47,333 nucleotides of DNA from an uncultured Eubacterium sp. GTDB lineage: Bacteria > Bacillota > Clostridia > Lachnospirales > Lachnospiraceae. Position numbers and translations under genes: made by a program. The notes beneath the pieces are model-generated. The model was not told the origin of the DNA. It was given only the letters and a program-made list of their open reading frames with translations, and searched no databases. The stretch is taken from positions 1 through 47,333 of the forward strand of contig CAKREL010000005.1 of assembly GCA_934317205.1 (NCBI GenBank), written 5' to 3'. Positions 1 through 8,667 of this stretch are shown one piece after another (positions within the stretch are counted from its first letter, which is position 1; each line of letters begins with the position of its first letter).

Positions 1-711
1 TCTATCACCGAGGATGCATGGAACTATTACCGGGAAAAGGCAAAGGAAAATCCGGAGTTCAGTTATGCAGTGGATGAACATTATTATGTAAGCTCGCAGT
101 GGCTGTACGACCATGTGGCCATGTACGATGACTATCCACGGGATGTGGCTGTTTTTGCAGGAGAATACGCGGCACATACGGAAAAACGGGAAAATTCCAT
201 GGAGAGTGCCCTTGCTGAAGCAGCACTGCTGACCGGTATTGAGAAAAATGCGGATGTGGTGAAACTTGCTTCGTATGCACCATTGTTTAACAGGATCGGA
301 CATAGTCAGTGGAAACCGGATATGATATGGTTTGATGACAGCAAGGTGTATCTGACACCAAATTATTATGTGCAGAAGTTGTTTGCAAATCATAGAGGTA
401 GCTATACGGTATTATTGCATGATCAGGATGTGGAACTGCGGAAAAAAGGAATTTATGTGTCTGTTTCCATGGATGAAGAAGAAACTATGATTGTGAAAGC
501 GGTAAATACAACAAATCAGAATTATGATCTGACGCTGGAAGATGCAGAAGGATTTGCGATAAATGCGGCTGGAAAGCAGTGGACACTGCAGGGAACCGGT
601 GAGAGACCAGAAGGATTACCGGAGAAATCTGTAGTGACAGAACAGGAAATTCAGATTAAGGGAAGTGTAACACTGCCAGGACAGAGTATGGTAGTAGTGA
701 CTTACAGATAG
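1..711 (+). CDS. alpha-L-arabinofuranosidase, GH51-type, C-terminal part (5' truncated by window edge)
   Basis: The reading frame is open from base 1, so this is the last 236 residues of a longer gene. It would release terminal arabinofuranosyl residues from arabinan or arabinoxylan side chains. Visible are VDEHYY followed by W-L, typical of the GH51 barrel end, and VFAGEYAAH, where the Glu of GEYA fits the GH51 nucleophile. The last ~110 residues are the beta-rich C-terminal domain seen in this family. There is no signal peptide information because the start is missing. The stop at 709-711 is followed by a short open stretch (731-796) and then by the convergent ferredoxin terminator. Family assignment is from motifs only; substrate preference cannot be read. 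Confidence 0.8.
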   Translation, partial: SITEDAWNYYREKAKENPEFSYAVDEHYYVSSQWLYDHVAMYDDYPRDVAVFAGEYAAHTEKRENSMESALAEAALLTGIEKNADVVKLASYAPLFNRIGHSQWKPDMIWFDDSKVYLTPNYYVQKLFANHRGSYTVLLHDQDVELRKKGIYVSVSMDEEETMIVKAVNTTNQNYDLTLEDAEGFAINAAGKQWTLQGTGERPEGLPEKSVVTEQEIQIKGSVTLPGQSMVVVTYR

Positions 712-730
712 CGAGAGCCGTGAGATCTTT

Positions 731-796
731 ATGAAAGACATTGATCACAGCTATTATTACGAAGGTTATACGACATATAAGGCAGAAGAATTGTAA
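731..796 (+). other. 21-codon open stretch, possible gene remnant
   Basis: ATG to TAA encodes 21 residues rich in Tyr (HSYYYEGYTTYKAEEL). The frame is open upstream of the ATG into the arabinofuranosidase end. There is no good ribosome binding site. It may be a leftover C-terminus of a deleted neighbour or chance; no function is proposed. Confidence 0.2.
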
Positions 797-833
797 AGTA
801 TAAAAGATTAGAAAGCGTGTTATCATACATTTG

Positions 834-870
834 TAAAAAAAAGGAGCTGTTGCATAAGCAACAGCTCCTT
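834..870 (-). terminator. intrinsic terminator of the ferredoxin gene
   Basis: A perfect 13-bp stem (841-853 with 858-870, loop ATAA) is followed on the minus strand by a run of T. It ends 42 nt after the ferredoxin stop codon. Confidence 0.85.
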
Positions 871-911
871 TAACATTCTTAATTTCACTATGTGCTAATA
901 AGGACTTAAAA

Positions 912-1082
912 TTAAGCCTCTGCGATAGCACCTGTAGGACATGTACCTGCGCAAGCGCCGCAATCGATGCAAGCGTCAGCGTCGATAACGTATTTAGCAT
1001 CTCCCTCAGAAATAGCACCTACTGGACATCCACCAGCACATGCGCCACACATTACACAAGAATCGTTAATTACGTATGCCAT
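912..1082 (-). CDS. 2x[4Fe-4S] ferredoxin
   Basis: This 56-residue protein is a clostridial-type small electron carrier in the cytoplasm, serving redox enzymes of anaerobic metabolism. Two CxxCxxCxxxCP motifs are visible: CVMCGACAGGCP near residue 9 and CIDCGACAGTCP near residue 38, the classic pair of [4Fe-4S] ligand sets. The length fits the family (55-60 residues). The start is fixed by AAGGAGG eight bases upstream of the ATG. It is a single-gene unit, bounded by the terminator at 834-870. Its physiological partner cannot be told from the context, as neither neighbour is a redox enzyme. Confidence 0.95.
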   Translation of the reverse strand: MAYVINDSCVMCGACAGGCPVGAISEGDAKYVIDADACIDCGACAGTCPTGAIAEA

Positions 1083-1231
1083 AATTTTTTCCTCCTTAAA
1101 AAATACTTGTTCGTCAAGCTCTCATAAGCTTTTTCCCATAATAATATAAAAAATCGAAAATTGCAAGCCTTCTCTGATACAAAACAATCAATAAGGGCAC
1201 TTTTTCACGATTGTATTGAACTTAATACATA

Positions 1232-1260
1232 TTGACACTTGAGTTAGTATATGCTATCAT
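1232..1260 (+). promoter_or_regulatory. sigma-A promoter driving a short transcript upstream of leuA
   Basis: TTGACA (1232-1237), a 17-nt spacer, and TATCAT (1255-1260). The expected start at about 1267 falls exactly at the first base of repeat copy A. Confidence 0.65.
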
Positions 1261-1267
1261 AGATGCT

Positions 1268-1306
1268 GAGTAAGTAGTGAAAACGGATTGTGAATATCCG
1301 CTTTAC
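1268..1306 (+). repeat. 39-nt dispersed hairpin repeat, copy A
   Basis: One of four copies in the window (also 1398-1436, 29348-29386, 47179-47217). Shared blocks are GAGYAAGTAG, then AAARCGGATTG, GAAT and CCGCTTTAC. The inner part folds into a short stem around a loop of about nine bases. This copy differs at a few positions (GAGTAAG, GAATATCCG). Confidence 0.8.
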
Positions 1307-1343
1307 AGCTGTTTAGGTGAAAAGAAACCTGAATGGCTTTTTT
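1307..1343 (+). terminator. intrinsic terminator of the leader or small RNA
   Basis: AGCTGTTTAGGT pairs fully with AACCTGAATGGC plus T, allowing three G-U pairs. The loop is GAAAAGAA and the run TTTTTT closes the stem. It ends about 325 nt upstream of the leuA start. Confidence 0.6.
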
Positions 1344-1356
1344 ATTTACCGGGAAA

Positions 1357-1436
1357 TAAAAGCTCCCACTGACAGGTCACAAAGCGACTGCGTTCATGAG
1401 CAAGTAGCGAAAGCGGATTGCGAATGTCCGCTTTAC
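1357..1436 (+). repeat. 80-nt repeat, copy B (extended form of the 39-nt repeat)
   Basis: It matches 47138-47217 over 80 nt with about four differences. It contains a 41-nt upstream part (AGCTCCCACTGACAGG ... GTTCAT) plus the 39-nt core at 1398-1436. Flanking bases GTTCA and TGAAC can pair, extending the core hairpin. Its position between the terminator at 1343 and the leuA promoter suggests it is not coding. Confidence 0.85.
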
Positions 1437-1524
1437 TTCGTGAACTGTTAAGAAAACTTCAAAGTGGAAATAAACTTTTCACTTCAGTTTAAGAAAACTT
1501 CATGAATTATTCAGAAAAATCATC

Positions 1525-1553
1525 TTGCAAGGTTGAGTTAGATGATATAATAT
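1525..1553 (+). promoter_or_regulatory. probable leuA promoter
   Basis: TTGCAA (1525-1530) and TAATAT (1548-1553) are 17 nt apart. TATAAT at 1546-1551 overlaps, with a 15-nt spacer. The transcript would have a leader of about 110 nt. No T-box or leucine-rich leader peptide was seen in it. Confidence 0.5.
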
Positions 1554-1668
1554 GTATATTTAGCAAGAAATAGTAATTACAGGCATTTTACGCCCTTTTT
1601 TAAGAAAAGTGATACGCGGAATGTACTGCAACATGCATAAAAGAAGTAAGACAATGGGAGAGATTGAC

Positions 1669-3330
1669 ATGTTAAATTATGGAAAATACAAAAGAGTGCC
1701 AGTATTACATTACCCGGAGCGTGAATGGCCGGATAAAGAGATTGAGCATGCACCGATCTGGTGTAGTGTGGATCTGCGTGATGGCAATCAGGCTCTGATC
1801 GATCCGATGAATGTAGAAGAAAAAATGGAGATGTTCCAGCTGTTATTAAAGCTCGGTTTTAAGCAGATTGAGATTGGTTTTCCGGCAGCATCTCAGATTG
1901 AGTATGATTTTTTACGAAAATTGGTAGATGAGAATATGATTCCTGACGATGTTCAGGTGCAGGTTTTGACACAGTGCAGAGAGCATTTGATCGATCGCAC
2001 TTTTGAGGCGATCCAGGGAATCAAGAATGTAATCGTTCATATTTATAATTCGACCTCCGTACTTCAGCGTGATGTGGTTTTTCATAAAGATAAAGAAGCC
2101 ATTAAGCAGATTGCTATCGAAGGAACCAAAATGGTAAAAGAGCGTGCCACTAAATTTGCCGGAAATATTCAGCTTGAGTATTCTCCGGAGAGTTTTACAG
2201 GTACAGAAGTAGAGTATGCGCTGGATATTTGTAGTGCAGTACAGGATATCTGGCAGCCGACACCGGAAAATAAAATTATTTTCAATCTCCCGGCTACTGT
2301 TGAGATGAATACACCGAATGTGTATGCGGATCAGATTGAATGGATGCATAAACATTTCAAAAACAGAGATTCTATTATTTTAAGTGTACATCCGCACAAT
2401 GACCGTGGAACAGGTATTGCTGCCACAGAGCTGAGTCTTCTGGCAGGAGCTGACCGTGTGGAGGGTACTTTATTTGGAAACGGAGAGCGTACCGGTAATA
2501 TTGATTTGCTGAATGTGGCATACAATATGTTTTCTCAGGGAATCAATCCGGAATTGAATATCGAGAATATCAAAGAGATTATTGAAGTATATGAGAGATG
2601 CTGCAAGATGGACATCGACATGAGACATCCGTATGCAGGAAAACTTGTATTTACTGCATTTTCCGGTTCCCATCAGGATGCCATCAACAAAGGTGTGCAT
2701 GCGCTGCATGAGCGCAACACAGGCATCTGGGAGGTTCCATATCTTCCAATCGATCCGGCAGATATCGGCAGAGAGTATGAGCCTGTGGTTCGTATTAACA
2801 GTCAGTCTGGAAAAGGCGGCGTAGCCTTTGTTATGGAATCTATGTATGGCTATAAGCTCCCGAAGGAAATGCACAAAGAGTTTGCTGATGTTATTCAGAC
2901 AATGTCAGAGAAAAAAGGTGGAGAGATTGCACCGGAGCAGATTTTTGAAGCATTCAAGCACGAATATATCGCACTGGATGATCCATTTGAGTTCAAGAAG
3001 ATCCGTGTGGAAGATGTCAATGACAAAGACTGTGTGGCAACCATTGATTTCGCATATAAGAAAGCACCGTATCATATTGATGCAAAAGGTAATGGACCAC
3101 TGGATGCTGTCAAGACAGCTATCAACAAAGAATTTAATCTGGATATCTCTGTCATGAACTATTCCGAACATGCACTGGGATCCGGTTCTCATGCACGAGC
3201 TGCTGCTTATATCGAGATGAAAGATAATCGTACAGGAAAAGTACTGTTCGGTGCAGGTGACAGCTCCAATATTACAAAAGCAACAATCCGCGCGTTCTTC
3301 AGTGGATTGAACCGGTTAGCTACAAAATAA
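1669..3330 (+). CDS. leuA: 2-isopropylmalate synthase
   Basis: It condenses acetyl-CoA with 2-oxoisovalerate, the first committed step of leucine synthesis, in the cytosol. The catalytic barrel shows WCSVDLRDGNQAL near residue 33, HPHNDRGTG near residue 241 and GNGERTGN near residue 272, all metal or substrate binding motifs. The last ~130 residues form the allosteric leucine-binding domain, including GSGSHARAAAY. The 553-residue length fits the longer yeast/actinobacterial-type LeuA. I chose the ATG at 1669 because GGGAGAG lies just upstream and the protein then begins MLNYGKYKRVPV, as homologues do; upstream ATGs in frame lack this. The polysaccharide operon starts only 34 nt after the stop, with no terminator between, so read-through is likely. 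Confidence 0.95.
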   Translation: MLNYGKYKRVPVLHYPEREWPDKEIEHAPIWCSVDLRDGNQALIDPMNVEEKMEMFQLLLKLGFKQIEIGFPAASQIEYDFLRKLVDENMIPDDVQVQVLTQCREHLIDRTFEAIQGIKNVIVHIYNSTSVLQRDVVFHKDKEAIKQIAIEGTKMVKERATKFAGNIQLEYSPESFTGTEVEYALDICSAVQDIWQPTPENKIIFNLPATVEMNTPNVYADQIEWMHKHFKNRDSIILSVHPHNDRGTGIAATELSLLAGADRVEGTLFGNGERTGNIDLLNVAYNMFSQGINPELNIENIKEIIEVYERCCKMDIDMRHPYAGKLVFTAFSGSHQDAINKGVHALHERNTGIWEVPYLPIDPADIGREYEPVVRINSQSGKGGVAFVMESMYGYKLPKEMHKEFADVIQTMSEKKGGEIAPEQIFEAFKHEYIALDDPFEFKKIRVEDVNDKDCVATIDFAYKKAPYHIDAKGNGPLDAVKTAINKEFNLDISVMNYSEHALGSGSHARAAAYIEMKDNRTGKVLFGAGDSSNITKATIRAFFSGLNRLATK

Positions 3331-3364
3331 GAGACAGACATTTGAAACTAAGACGAGGGATGCT

Positions 3365-4804
3365 ATGAATCAAAAGAAAAAATACGGATGGTGGAAACAT
3401 ATCGATTTTATGATCATTGATCTGATCTGTATCCAGATGGCGTATCTGGCTGCATATTTTTTCCGCCATCAGACGATGCAGATTTACCGCGAGACCAGTC
3501 TGTATGCACACGTAAATATTTTGTTGATCATTATTGATCTTTGTTATGTATTGCTGCGGGGAACATACAAAAATATTTTGAAACGAAGTTTGGCACGTGA
3601 GATAGAGTCCGTTTTTGTTCATAATGTTGTGATGTGGGTTCTTGTCATGGCATATTTGTATGTGACGAAGCAGGCCTTCTGGTTTTCCAGACAGGTATTT
3701 CTGACGTCCTTTGGATTTACTGTCATATTTATGCTGGTAGGAAGATTACTGTGGAAACTGAATGTCCGCAGAATCGTATGGAAGGGCAAAAATCAGCCGA
3801 ATTTCCTGGTTATCAGTACAGAAGAATATGCGACAGAGATGGTGCGTCAGTTCTCTAACCGTATGTATAACGGATTTAATCTGGCGGGTCTGGCTATCAT
3901 GGACCGAAATCTTGAAAACGGGAAGGTTGAAGGAATTCCGGTTGTATGCAATAAGGACAATCTGTTGTCCTATATTCAGAAAAATGTCGTGGATGAGGTT
4001 ATGATAAAGCTTCCTCAGGATGATAAGGAAGTAGATGAGCTGACATGGACCTTACTTCAGATGGGTGTGGTTGTGCATATTGCTCTGGATTATACGGATG
4101 ACGCATTGCCGAACCGTACCATCGAGCGAATTGGCGGATACACCTGTATGACCACAAGTATCAATACTGCAAGCAGTATACCGATGGGATTAAAGAGACT
4201 GACAGATATTGCTGCCGGTCTGGTAGGGTGCGCCATTACAGGAGTTGCTTTTATTTTTGTAGCACCCCTGATCTATAAGGCATCACCGGGACCGATTTTC
4301 TATTGCCAGGAGCGTGTAGGTAAAAATGGTCGTCGCTTCAAAATGTATAAATTCCGCTCCATGTACATGGATGCAGAAGAACGTAAAAAAGAATTGATGG
4401 CCCAGAATAAGATGAAGGGTAATATGTTCAAAATGGACAATGACCCGCGTATTATCGGCAGTGAAAAAGGACCAGGCAAGGGAATCGGTAATATCATCCG
4501 TTCGCTGAGTATTGATGAATTGCCGCAGTTTTATAATATTCTCAAGGGAGATATGAGTCTTGTAGGAACTCGTCCGCCGACAGTGGATGAGGTAGCTGAA
4601 TATGATCTGCACCACAAAGTGCGTCTGAGTATGAAACCTGGTTTGACCGGAATGTGGCAGGTAAGCGGACGAAGTGAAATCACAGACTTTGAGGAAATTG
4701 TGCGTCTGGATGCTTATTATATTGAAAACTGGAGCTTAAAGCTTGACCTGAAAATTATTTTGAAGACATTTAAGGTTGTTTTTGCAAAAGAAGGAGCAGA
4801 ATAG
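3365..4804 (+). CDS. exopolysaccharide priming sugar-1-phosphate transferase (polyprenyl glycosylphosphotransferase)
   Basis: It starts each repeat unit by moving a sugar-1-phosphate from a nucleotide sugar to undecaprenyl phosphate at the inner face of the membrane. The N-terminal half (1-130) has several membrane segments. The middle (about 135-240) is a Rossmann-like CoA-binding-fold domain. The C-terminal catalytic domain of the PglC/WbaP type begins with a membrane helix near 280 and carries KASPGPIFYCQERVGKNG, KFRSM, SIDELPQ, DMSLVGTRPP and KPGLTGMWQVSGR. Its 479 residues match WbaP/CpsE-like proteins. It is the first gene of the operon to 14901. The sugar (glucose or galactose) cannot be read from sequence. 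Confidence 0.93.
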   Translation: MNQKKKYGWWKHIDFMIIDLICIQMAYLAAYFFRHQTMQIYRETSLYAHVNILLIIIDLCYVLLRGTYKNILKRSLAREIESVFVHNVVMWVLVMAYLYVTKQAFWFSRQVFLTSFGFTVIFMLVGRLLWKLNVRRIVWKGKNQPNFLVISTEEYATEMVRQFSNRMYNGFNLAGLAIMDRNLENGKVEGIPVVCNKDNLLSYIQKNVVDEVMIKLPQDDKEVDELTWTLLQMGVVVHIALDYTDDALPNRTIERIGGYTCMTTSINTASSIPMGLKRLTDIAAGLVGCAITGVAFIFVAPLIYKASPGPIFYCQERVGKNGRRFKMYKFRSMYMDAEERKKELMAQNKMKGNMFKMDNDPRIIGSEKGPGKGIGNIIRSLSIDELPQFYNILKGDMSLVGTRPPTVDEVAEYDLHHKVRLSMKPGLTGMWQVSGRSEITDFEEIVRLDAYYIENWSLKLDLKIILKTFKVVFAKEGAE

Positions 4805-4904
4805 GCCGGAAAATACAGAAATTAGAAACAATGTGTGATGTATGCCGGGAAGCACTTTCAAGAAGAAAGTTCCCGGTGTGCATCTGACCTGAAGGAGGTA
4901 TTCT

Positions 4905-6008
4905 ATGAAAAAGTATGATTATCTGATCGTAGGAGCAGGACTGTTTGGTGCAGTTTTTGCACAGGAAGCCAAAAAAGCTGGAAAAAGCTGTCTGGTAATT
5001 GACAAACGAAATCACGTTGCAGGAAATATTTATACGGATAAAGTAAAGGATATTGATGTGCATCAGTATGGTGCGCACATTTTTCATACATCCAATGAGA
5101 CAGTATGGAATTATGTCAATCAGTTTGCCAAATTTAACCGTTATACCAATTCACCGGTAGCAAATTACAAAGGCGAGATCTATAATATGCCATTCAATAT
5201 GAATACTTTTAATAAACTGTGGGGGGTAGTTACTCCGAAACAGGCACAGGAAAAAATCGAGGAGCAGAAAGCGGCTTATCATGTAGAAAACCCGCAGAAT
5301 CTCGAAGAGCAGGCTATCAGCCTGATCGGACCGGATGTATACACGAAGCTGGTAAAAGGATATACAGAGAAGCAATGGGGAAAACGTGCAACTGAGCTTC
5401 CTGCTTTTATCATCAAACGTTTGCCGGTCCGTTTTACGTATGATAATAATTATTTTAACGATGATTATCAGGGAATTCCGGTAGAAGGCTACACAAAAAT
5501 GATCGAGCGTATGCTGGATGGCGTAGAAGTCAGACTGGGAGAGGATTTCCTGGAGAACAGAGAGTCCTGGATGGAGCAGGCTGATAAGATCGTTTATACA
5601 GGTATGATCGATGAATATTATGATTACTGTTATGGCGAACTGGAGTACCGTTCCCTGAAATTCGAGACAGAAGTCATCGAAGGAGAGGAAAACTATCAGG
5701 GAAATGCGGTTGTAAACTACACAGAGTACGAAGTGCCATTTACAAGAATCATTGAACACAAACATTTTACTTATGGTACACAGCCGGATACGGTTATCAC
5801 CAGAGAGTATCCAAAGACATGGAGTAAAGGGGATGAACCTTATTATCCGATGAACGATGAAAAGAATTTAAAACTTTATGATAAATATGCGCAGCTGGCA
5901 GCCAAAGAAGGCAATGTAATTTTTGGCGGCCGCCTTGGTATGTACAAATATTATGATATGGACGATACCATCGAAGCAGCATTAAATTGTGCAGGAGCAG
6001 AATTATGA
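4905..6008 (+). CDS. glf: UDP-galactopyranose mutase
   Basis: This flavoenzyme interconverts UDP-galactopyranose and UDP-galactofuranose, supplying galactofuranose to the polymer made by this operon. The N-terminus has the FAD-binding VGAGLFGAVFAQ with a following IDKRNHVAGN. YTEKQWGKRATELP, FNDDYQGIPVEGY and GGRLGMYKYYDMD near the end are characteristic of Glf. The length of 367 residues is the usual one. A good GAAGGAGG site precedes the ATG. The stop overlaps the start of the next gene by ATGA (6005-6008), so the two are translationally coupled. Confidence 0.96.
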   Translation: MKKYDYLIVGAGLFGAVFAQEAKKAGKSCLVIDKRNHVAGNIYTDKVKDIDVHQYGAHIFHTSNETVWNYVNQFAKFNRYTNSPVANYKGEIYNMPFNMNTFNKLWGVVTPKQAQEKIEEQKAAYHVENPQNLEEQAISLIGPDVYTKLVKGYTEKQWGKRATELPAFIIKRLPVRFTYDNNYFNDDYQGIPVEGYTKMIERMLDGVEVRLGEDFLENRESWMEQADKIVYTGMIDEYYDYCYGELEYRSLKFETEVIEGEENYQGNAVVNYTEYEVPFTRIIEHKHFTYGTQPDTVITREYPKTWSKGDEPYYPMNDEKNLKLYDKYAQLAAKEGNVIFGGRLGMYKYYDMDDTIEAALNCAGAEL

Positions 6009-6961
6009 AACCAAAGATCAGTGTAGTACTTCCAATTTACAATGTGGAAAAATACCTGGAAACCTGTGTAAAAGCAATGACAGGACAGACATATCAGAAT
6101 CTGGAGATCATTCTGGTGGACGATGGTTCACCGGATGGCTGTCCGGCTTTATGTGATGAACTGGCGAAGACTGATGAGAGAATCCGTGTGCTTCACAAGG
6201 AGAACGGAGGTCTGTCCGATGCCCGCAATGCAGGGACGCAGATTGCAACGGGAGAATACATTACGTTTGTGGATTCCGATGATGTTGTGACAGATACTTA
6301 TGTGGAATATCTGTACAGCCTGATTGAAAAATATGGCTGTGATATGTCATTGTGTACCCACACCGTTGTCTTTGAAGATGGCAAGAAAATTCCTTATGGT
6401 GACGGAACAGATGAGATGCTGGATGCAAAAGAGTGTCTGCGCCGCATGCTTTATCATGACGTGATCGATACTTCTGCCTGGGCGAAATTGTATCGCACGG
6501 ATATGGCCCGGGAAATTCTGTATCCGAAGGGAAAATTATTCGAAGATATCGGAACGACTTACCGGTTTTTCCTTGCAAGCGGCAAGATTGCCTGCGGATA
6601 TCAGAGCCAGTATTTTTATATGCAGCGCCAGAATTCCATTGTCAGTGGTAAATTCAATCCGCACAAACTGGATCTGCTGGAAATGACAGATAAGATGGCA
6701 GAGGATGTGGCAAAAGTATATCCGGAACTGGCACAGGCAATTCTGCGCAGACGTGTTTATGCACGCTTCAGCACATTGAATCAAATGCTGGATGTAGATG
6801 GATATAAGAAAGAGCGTGACGAGATCATTTCGTTTATCAAGGCGCATAAACGGGAAATTATGATGGATGAGTACGCTCCGAAACGGGACAAGATGGCGAT
6901 ACGTATGTTGTCCATGGGTTATCCGGTTTACCGTATGGCCTGGAAAGCGTTGAAGAAATAG
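6005..6961 (+). CDS. family 2 glycosyltransferase
   Basis: A cytoplasmic-face GT-A fold transferase that adds a sugar to the lipid-linked repeat unit. The first 110 residues show KISVVLPIYNVEKYL, DDGSPDG, NGGLSDARN and the metal-binding FVDSDD. The C-terminal ~200 residues are less conserved and probably set acceptor choice. I start it at the ATG overlapping the glf stop, which gives the standard MKPKISVVLPIYN; an upstream ATG at 5987 would add six residues inside glf. Donor sugar and linkage are unknown; galactofuranose is possible because glf is adjacent. Confidence 0.9.
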   Translation: MKPKISVVLPIYNVEKYLETCVKAMTGQTYQNLEIILVDDGSPDGCPALCDELAKTDERIRVLHKENGGLSDARNAGTQIATGEYITFVDSDDVVTDTYVEYLYSLIEKYGCDMSLCTHTVVFEDGKKIPYGDGTDEMLDAKECLRRMLYHDVIDTSAWAKLYRTDMAREILYPKGKLFEDIGTTYRFFLASGKIACGYQSQYFYMQRQNSIVSGKFNPHKLDLLEMTDKMAEDVAKVYPELAQAILRRRVYARFSTLNQMLDVDGYKKERDEIISFIKAHKREIMMDEYAPKRDKMAIRMLSMGYPVYRMAWKALKK

Positions 6962-6973
6962 CAGGAGACAGTA

Positions 6974-8083
6974 ATGAAGAAAATTCTCATAGGTTATCTG
7001 ATCGATGGAAAAAGCAGCGGAATTGACAAATATCTGCTGAATGTCATCCGTCAGATCAGAGACCAGGATGTAAAAATAGATTGCCTGACAAATAAAATGG
7101 ATCCGGATCTGCTGAAAATGCTTCAGGAGCAGGGAGTGGGACTTTTTGAGATCCCAAATCTCAAGCATCCCGGCGATCAGTTAAAACGGACACGGGAAAT
7201 TATCCGTCAGGGAAAATACGATGTAGCTTATTTTAATATTTCAGAGGCATTTAACTGTATCGGAGCCATGGCGGCGCACAAAGAGCATGTACCGTGTGTG
7301 GCGGTACACAGCCACAGTTCTGGTGTGAATGAAAGAAATGATACAAAGCGAAAAATCCGTGTGTTCTGTCATAACGTGATGAAACATTTTGTTTTAAAGC
7401 GCTGTGCGACGGATTTCTATGCATGTTCTGAAAAAGCCGGAGAATGGTTATTCCCGGAGTCTGTAGTTCGTGGAAAGAACTTTCATGTGATCAATAATGC
7501 AGTAGATGTGGGAAAATTTGGATTTGATCCGGAAATTCGCAAGCAGAAGAGAAAAGAACTTGGTGTTTCGGATAAACTTGTTGTAGGACAGATCGGGTTC
7601 CATGGCTATCAGAAAAATCCGGAATTTGTTATTGAAATTGCAGAAGAATTAAAGAAGATAAATCCAGACAGTGTTGTATGGATGATTGGAACCGGCGATG
7701 AGACAGAACATCTGCATGCGTTGGCCAAAGAAAAAAATCTGGGAGAAAACCTGCATTTTCTGGGGGTAAGATCTGATGTTAATGAGCTGACACAGGCTAT
7801 GGATCTTTTTGTACTTCCATCCAGATTTGAGGGACTTCCGATTGTGGCTATTGAGGCGCAGATGTCCGGCTTGAAAGTTTTGCTGAGTGATACGATTTCC
7901 GGTGAAACTGCGTTGAGTGACAGATGCATCTTTCTGTCTATTCATGATTCCGCAGCAAAGTGGGCGGAGCGTATACAGAAAGAAAGTAACTATGACAGAG
8001 AGAACTGGAAACCGACGGCAACCGGTTATTGTTTTGATATAGAAGAACAGAAAAAACAGATTGCGGCAATTTTTGGATTATAG
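6974..8083 (+). CDS. family 4 glycosyltransferase (EpsF-like)
   Basis: A GT-B fold retaining transferase acting on the lipid-linked intermediate. The N-terminal domain begins with [18 protein letters not shown], which aligns with EpsF-type proteins, and contains VAVHSHSSG. The C-terminal nucleotide-binding domain shows [21 protein letters not shown] and the donor-binding [15 protein letters not shown], an E-x7-E motif. Its 369 residues fit the family. It starts 12 nt after the previous gene. The substrate is unknown. Confidence 0.9.
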   Translation: MKKILIGYLIDGKSSGIDKYLLNVIRQIRDQDVKIDCLTNKMDPDLLKMLQEQGVGLFEIPNLKHPGDQLKRTREIIRQGKYDVAYFNISEAFNCIGAMAAHKEHVPCVAVHSHSSGVNERNDTKRKIRVFCHNVMKHFVLKRCATDFYACSEKAGEWLFPESVVRGKNFHVINNAVDVGKFGFDPEIRKQKRKELGVSDKLVVGQIGFHGYQKNPEFVIEIAEELKKINPDSVVWMIGTGDETEHLHALAKEKNLGENLHFLGVRSDVNELTQAMDLFVLPSRFEGLPIVAIEAQMSGLKVLLSDTISGETALSDRCIFLSIHDSAAKWAERIQKESNYDRENWKPTATGYCFDIEEQKKQIAAIFGL

Positions 8084-8115
8084 GAAGGAACCGCATTCAG
8101 AGGAGTGTCAGAAGA

Positions 8116-8637
8116 ATGAGAAAATTAAAGTATTTGCTGGCGATGCTGAAGCTTTGTCCGGTACGGATGATTTTTGGCAGCCGGGTCAGATTTGGAAATC
8201 ATATTCTGGTAGGAACAAAAACAAAATTTGTAGCTGCTTCCGGTGCTGAGATTACGATCGGTGATGAGTTTGAATCAAAACGGTTCTGTTATCTGGGTGC
8301 AATGTCTGGAAAACTCAAAGTGGCTGACCACGTATTCCTGAACCAGAATGTGAGTATCACCTGTATGGATGAGATCAGCATAGGATCAGGATGTGTGATC
8401 GCAAATAATGTAGTTATGGTAGATCATGATCATGATATGAAAAATGGTGGTTTTGTGAAAGCTCCGATCCATATTGGAGAAAAAGTCTGGATTGGTGCGA
8501 ATGCTGTAATCCTAAAAGGCGTTACGATTGGCGATGGAGCGATTGTCGCTGCCGGAAGCATTGTGACGAAAGATGTACCGGCCCATACCCTTGTAGGTGG
8601 CTGCCCGGCAAGACCGATCAAGACTCTGGAAGTATAG
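8116..8637 (+). CDS. hexapeptide-repeat acyltransferase (sugar O-acetyltransferase type)
   Basis: A left-handed beta-helix acyltransferase that probably acetylates a sugar of the polymer or its precursor from acetyl-CoA. From about residue 40 there are repeated [LIV]-G-x4 turns ([50 protein letters not shown]). The C-terminus ends [12 protein letters not shown], typical of WcaF/LacA-like enzymes. A likely catalytic His lies in MVDHDHD. The length is 173 residues. AGAGGAG upstream supports the ATG at 8116. The acetyl group is an inference from the family. Confidence 0.88.
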   Translation: MRKLKYLLAMLKLCPVRMIFGSRVRFGNHILVGTKTKFVAASGAEITIGDEFESKRFCYLGAMSGKLKVADHVFLNQNVSITCMDEISIGSGCVIANNVVMVDHDHDMKNGGFVKAPIHIGEKVWIGANAVILKGVTIGDGAIVAAGSIVTKDVPAHTLVGGCPARPIKTLEV

Positions 8638-8667
8638 ACAAGAAGTAAGAAATGACGGGAGACATGC

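Larger units (their letters stand above)
1267..1345 (+). ncRNA. candidate ~78-nt small RNA or terminated leader containing repeat copy A
   Basis: Downstream of a near-consensus promoter lies a hairpin (AAAACGGA pairing with TCCGCTTT) from the 39-nt repeat. A second, 12-bp hairpin with G-U pairs follows (1307-1318 with 1327-1338) and ends in TTTTTT. The unit therefore has a promoter, a structured body and an intrinsic terminator, and no credible open reading frame. It could be an independent small RNA or the attenuated leader of leuA, 330 nt further on. I do not recognise it as a known riboswitch, and no T-box signature is present. Confidence 0.45.

Noticed and set aside
967..1149. 60-residue plus-strand frame over the ferredoxin gene
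   Set aside because: The minus-strand frame has perfect ferredoxin motifs and AAGGAGG; the plus frame is its shadow.
1439..1668. T-box or leucine attenuator upstream of leuA
   Set aside because: No AGGGTGGNACCGCG-type antiterminator and no short leucine-rich open frame were found.
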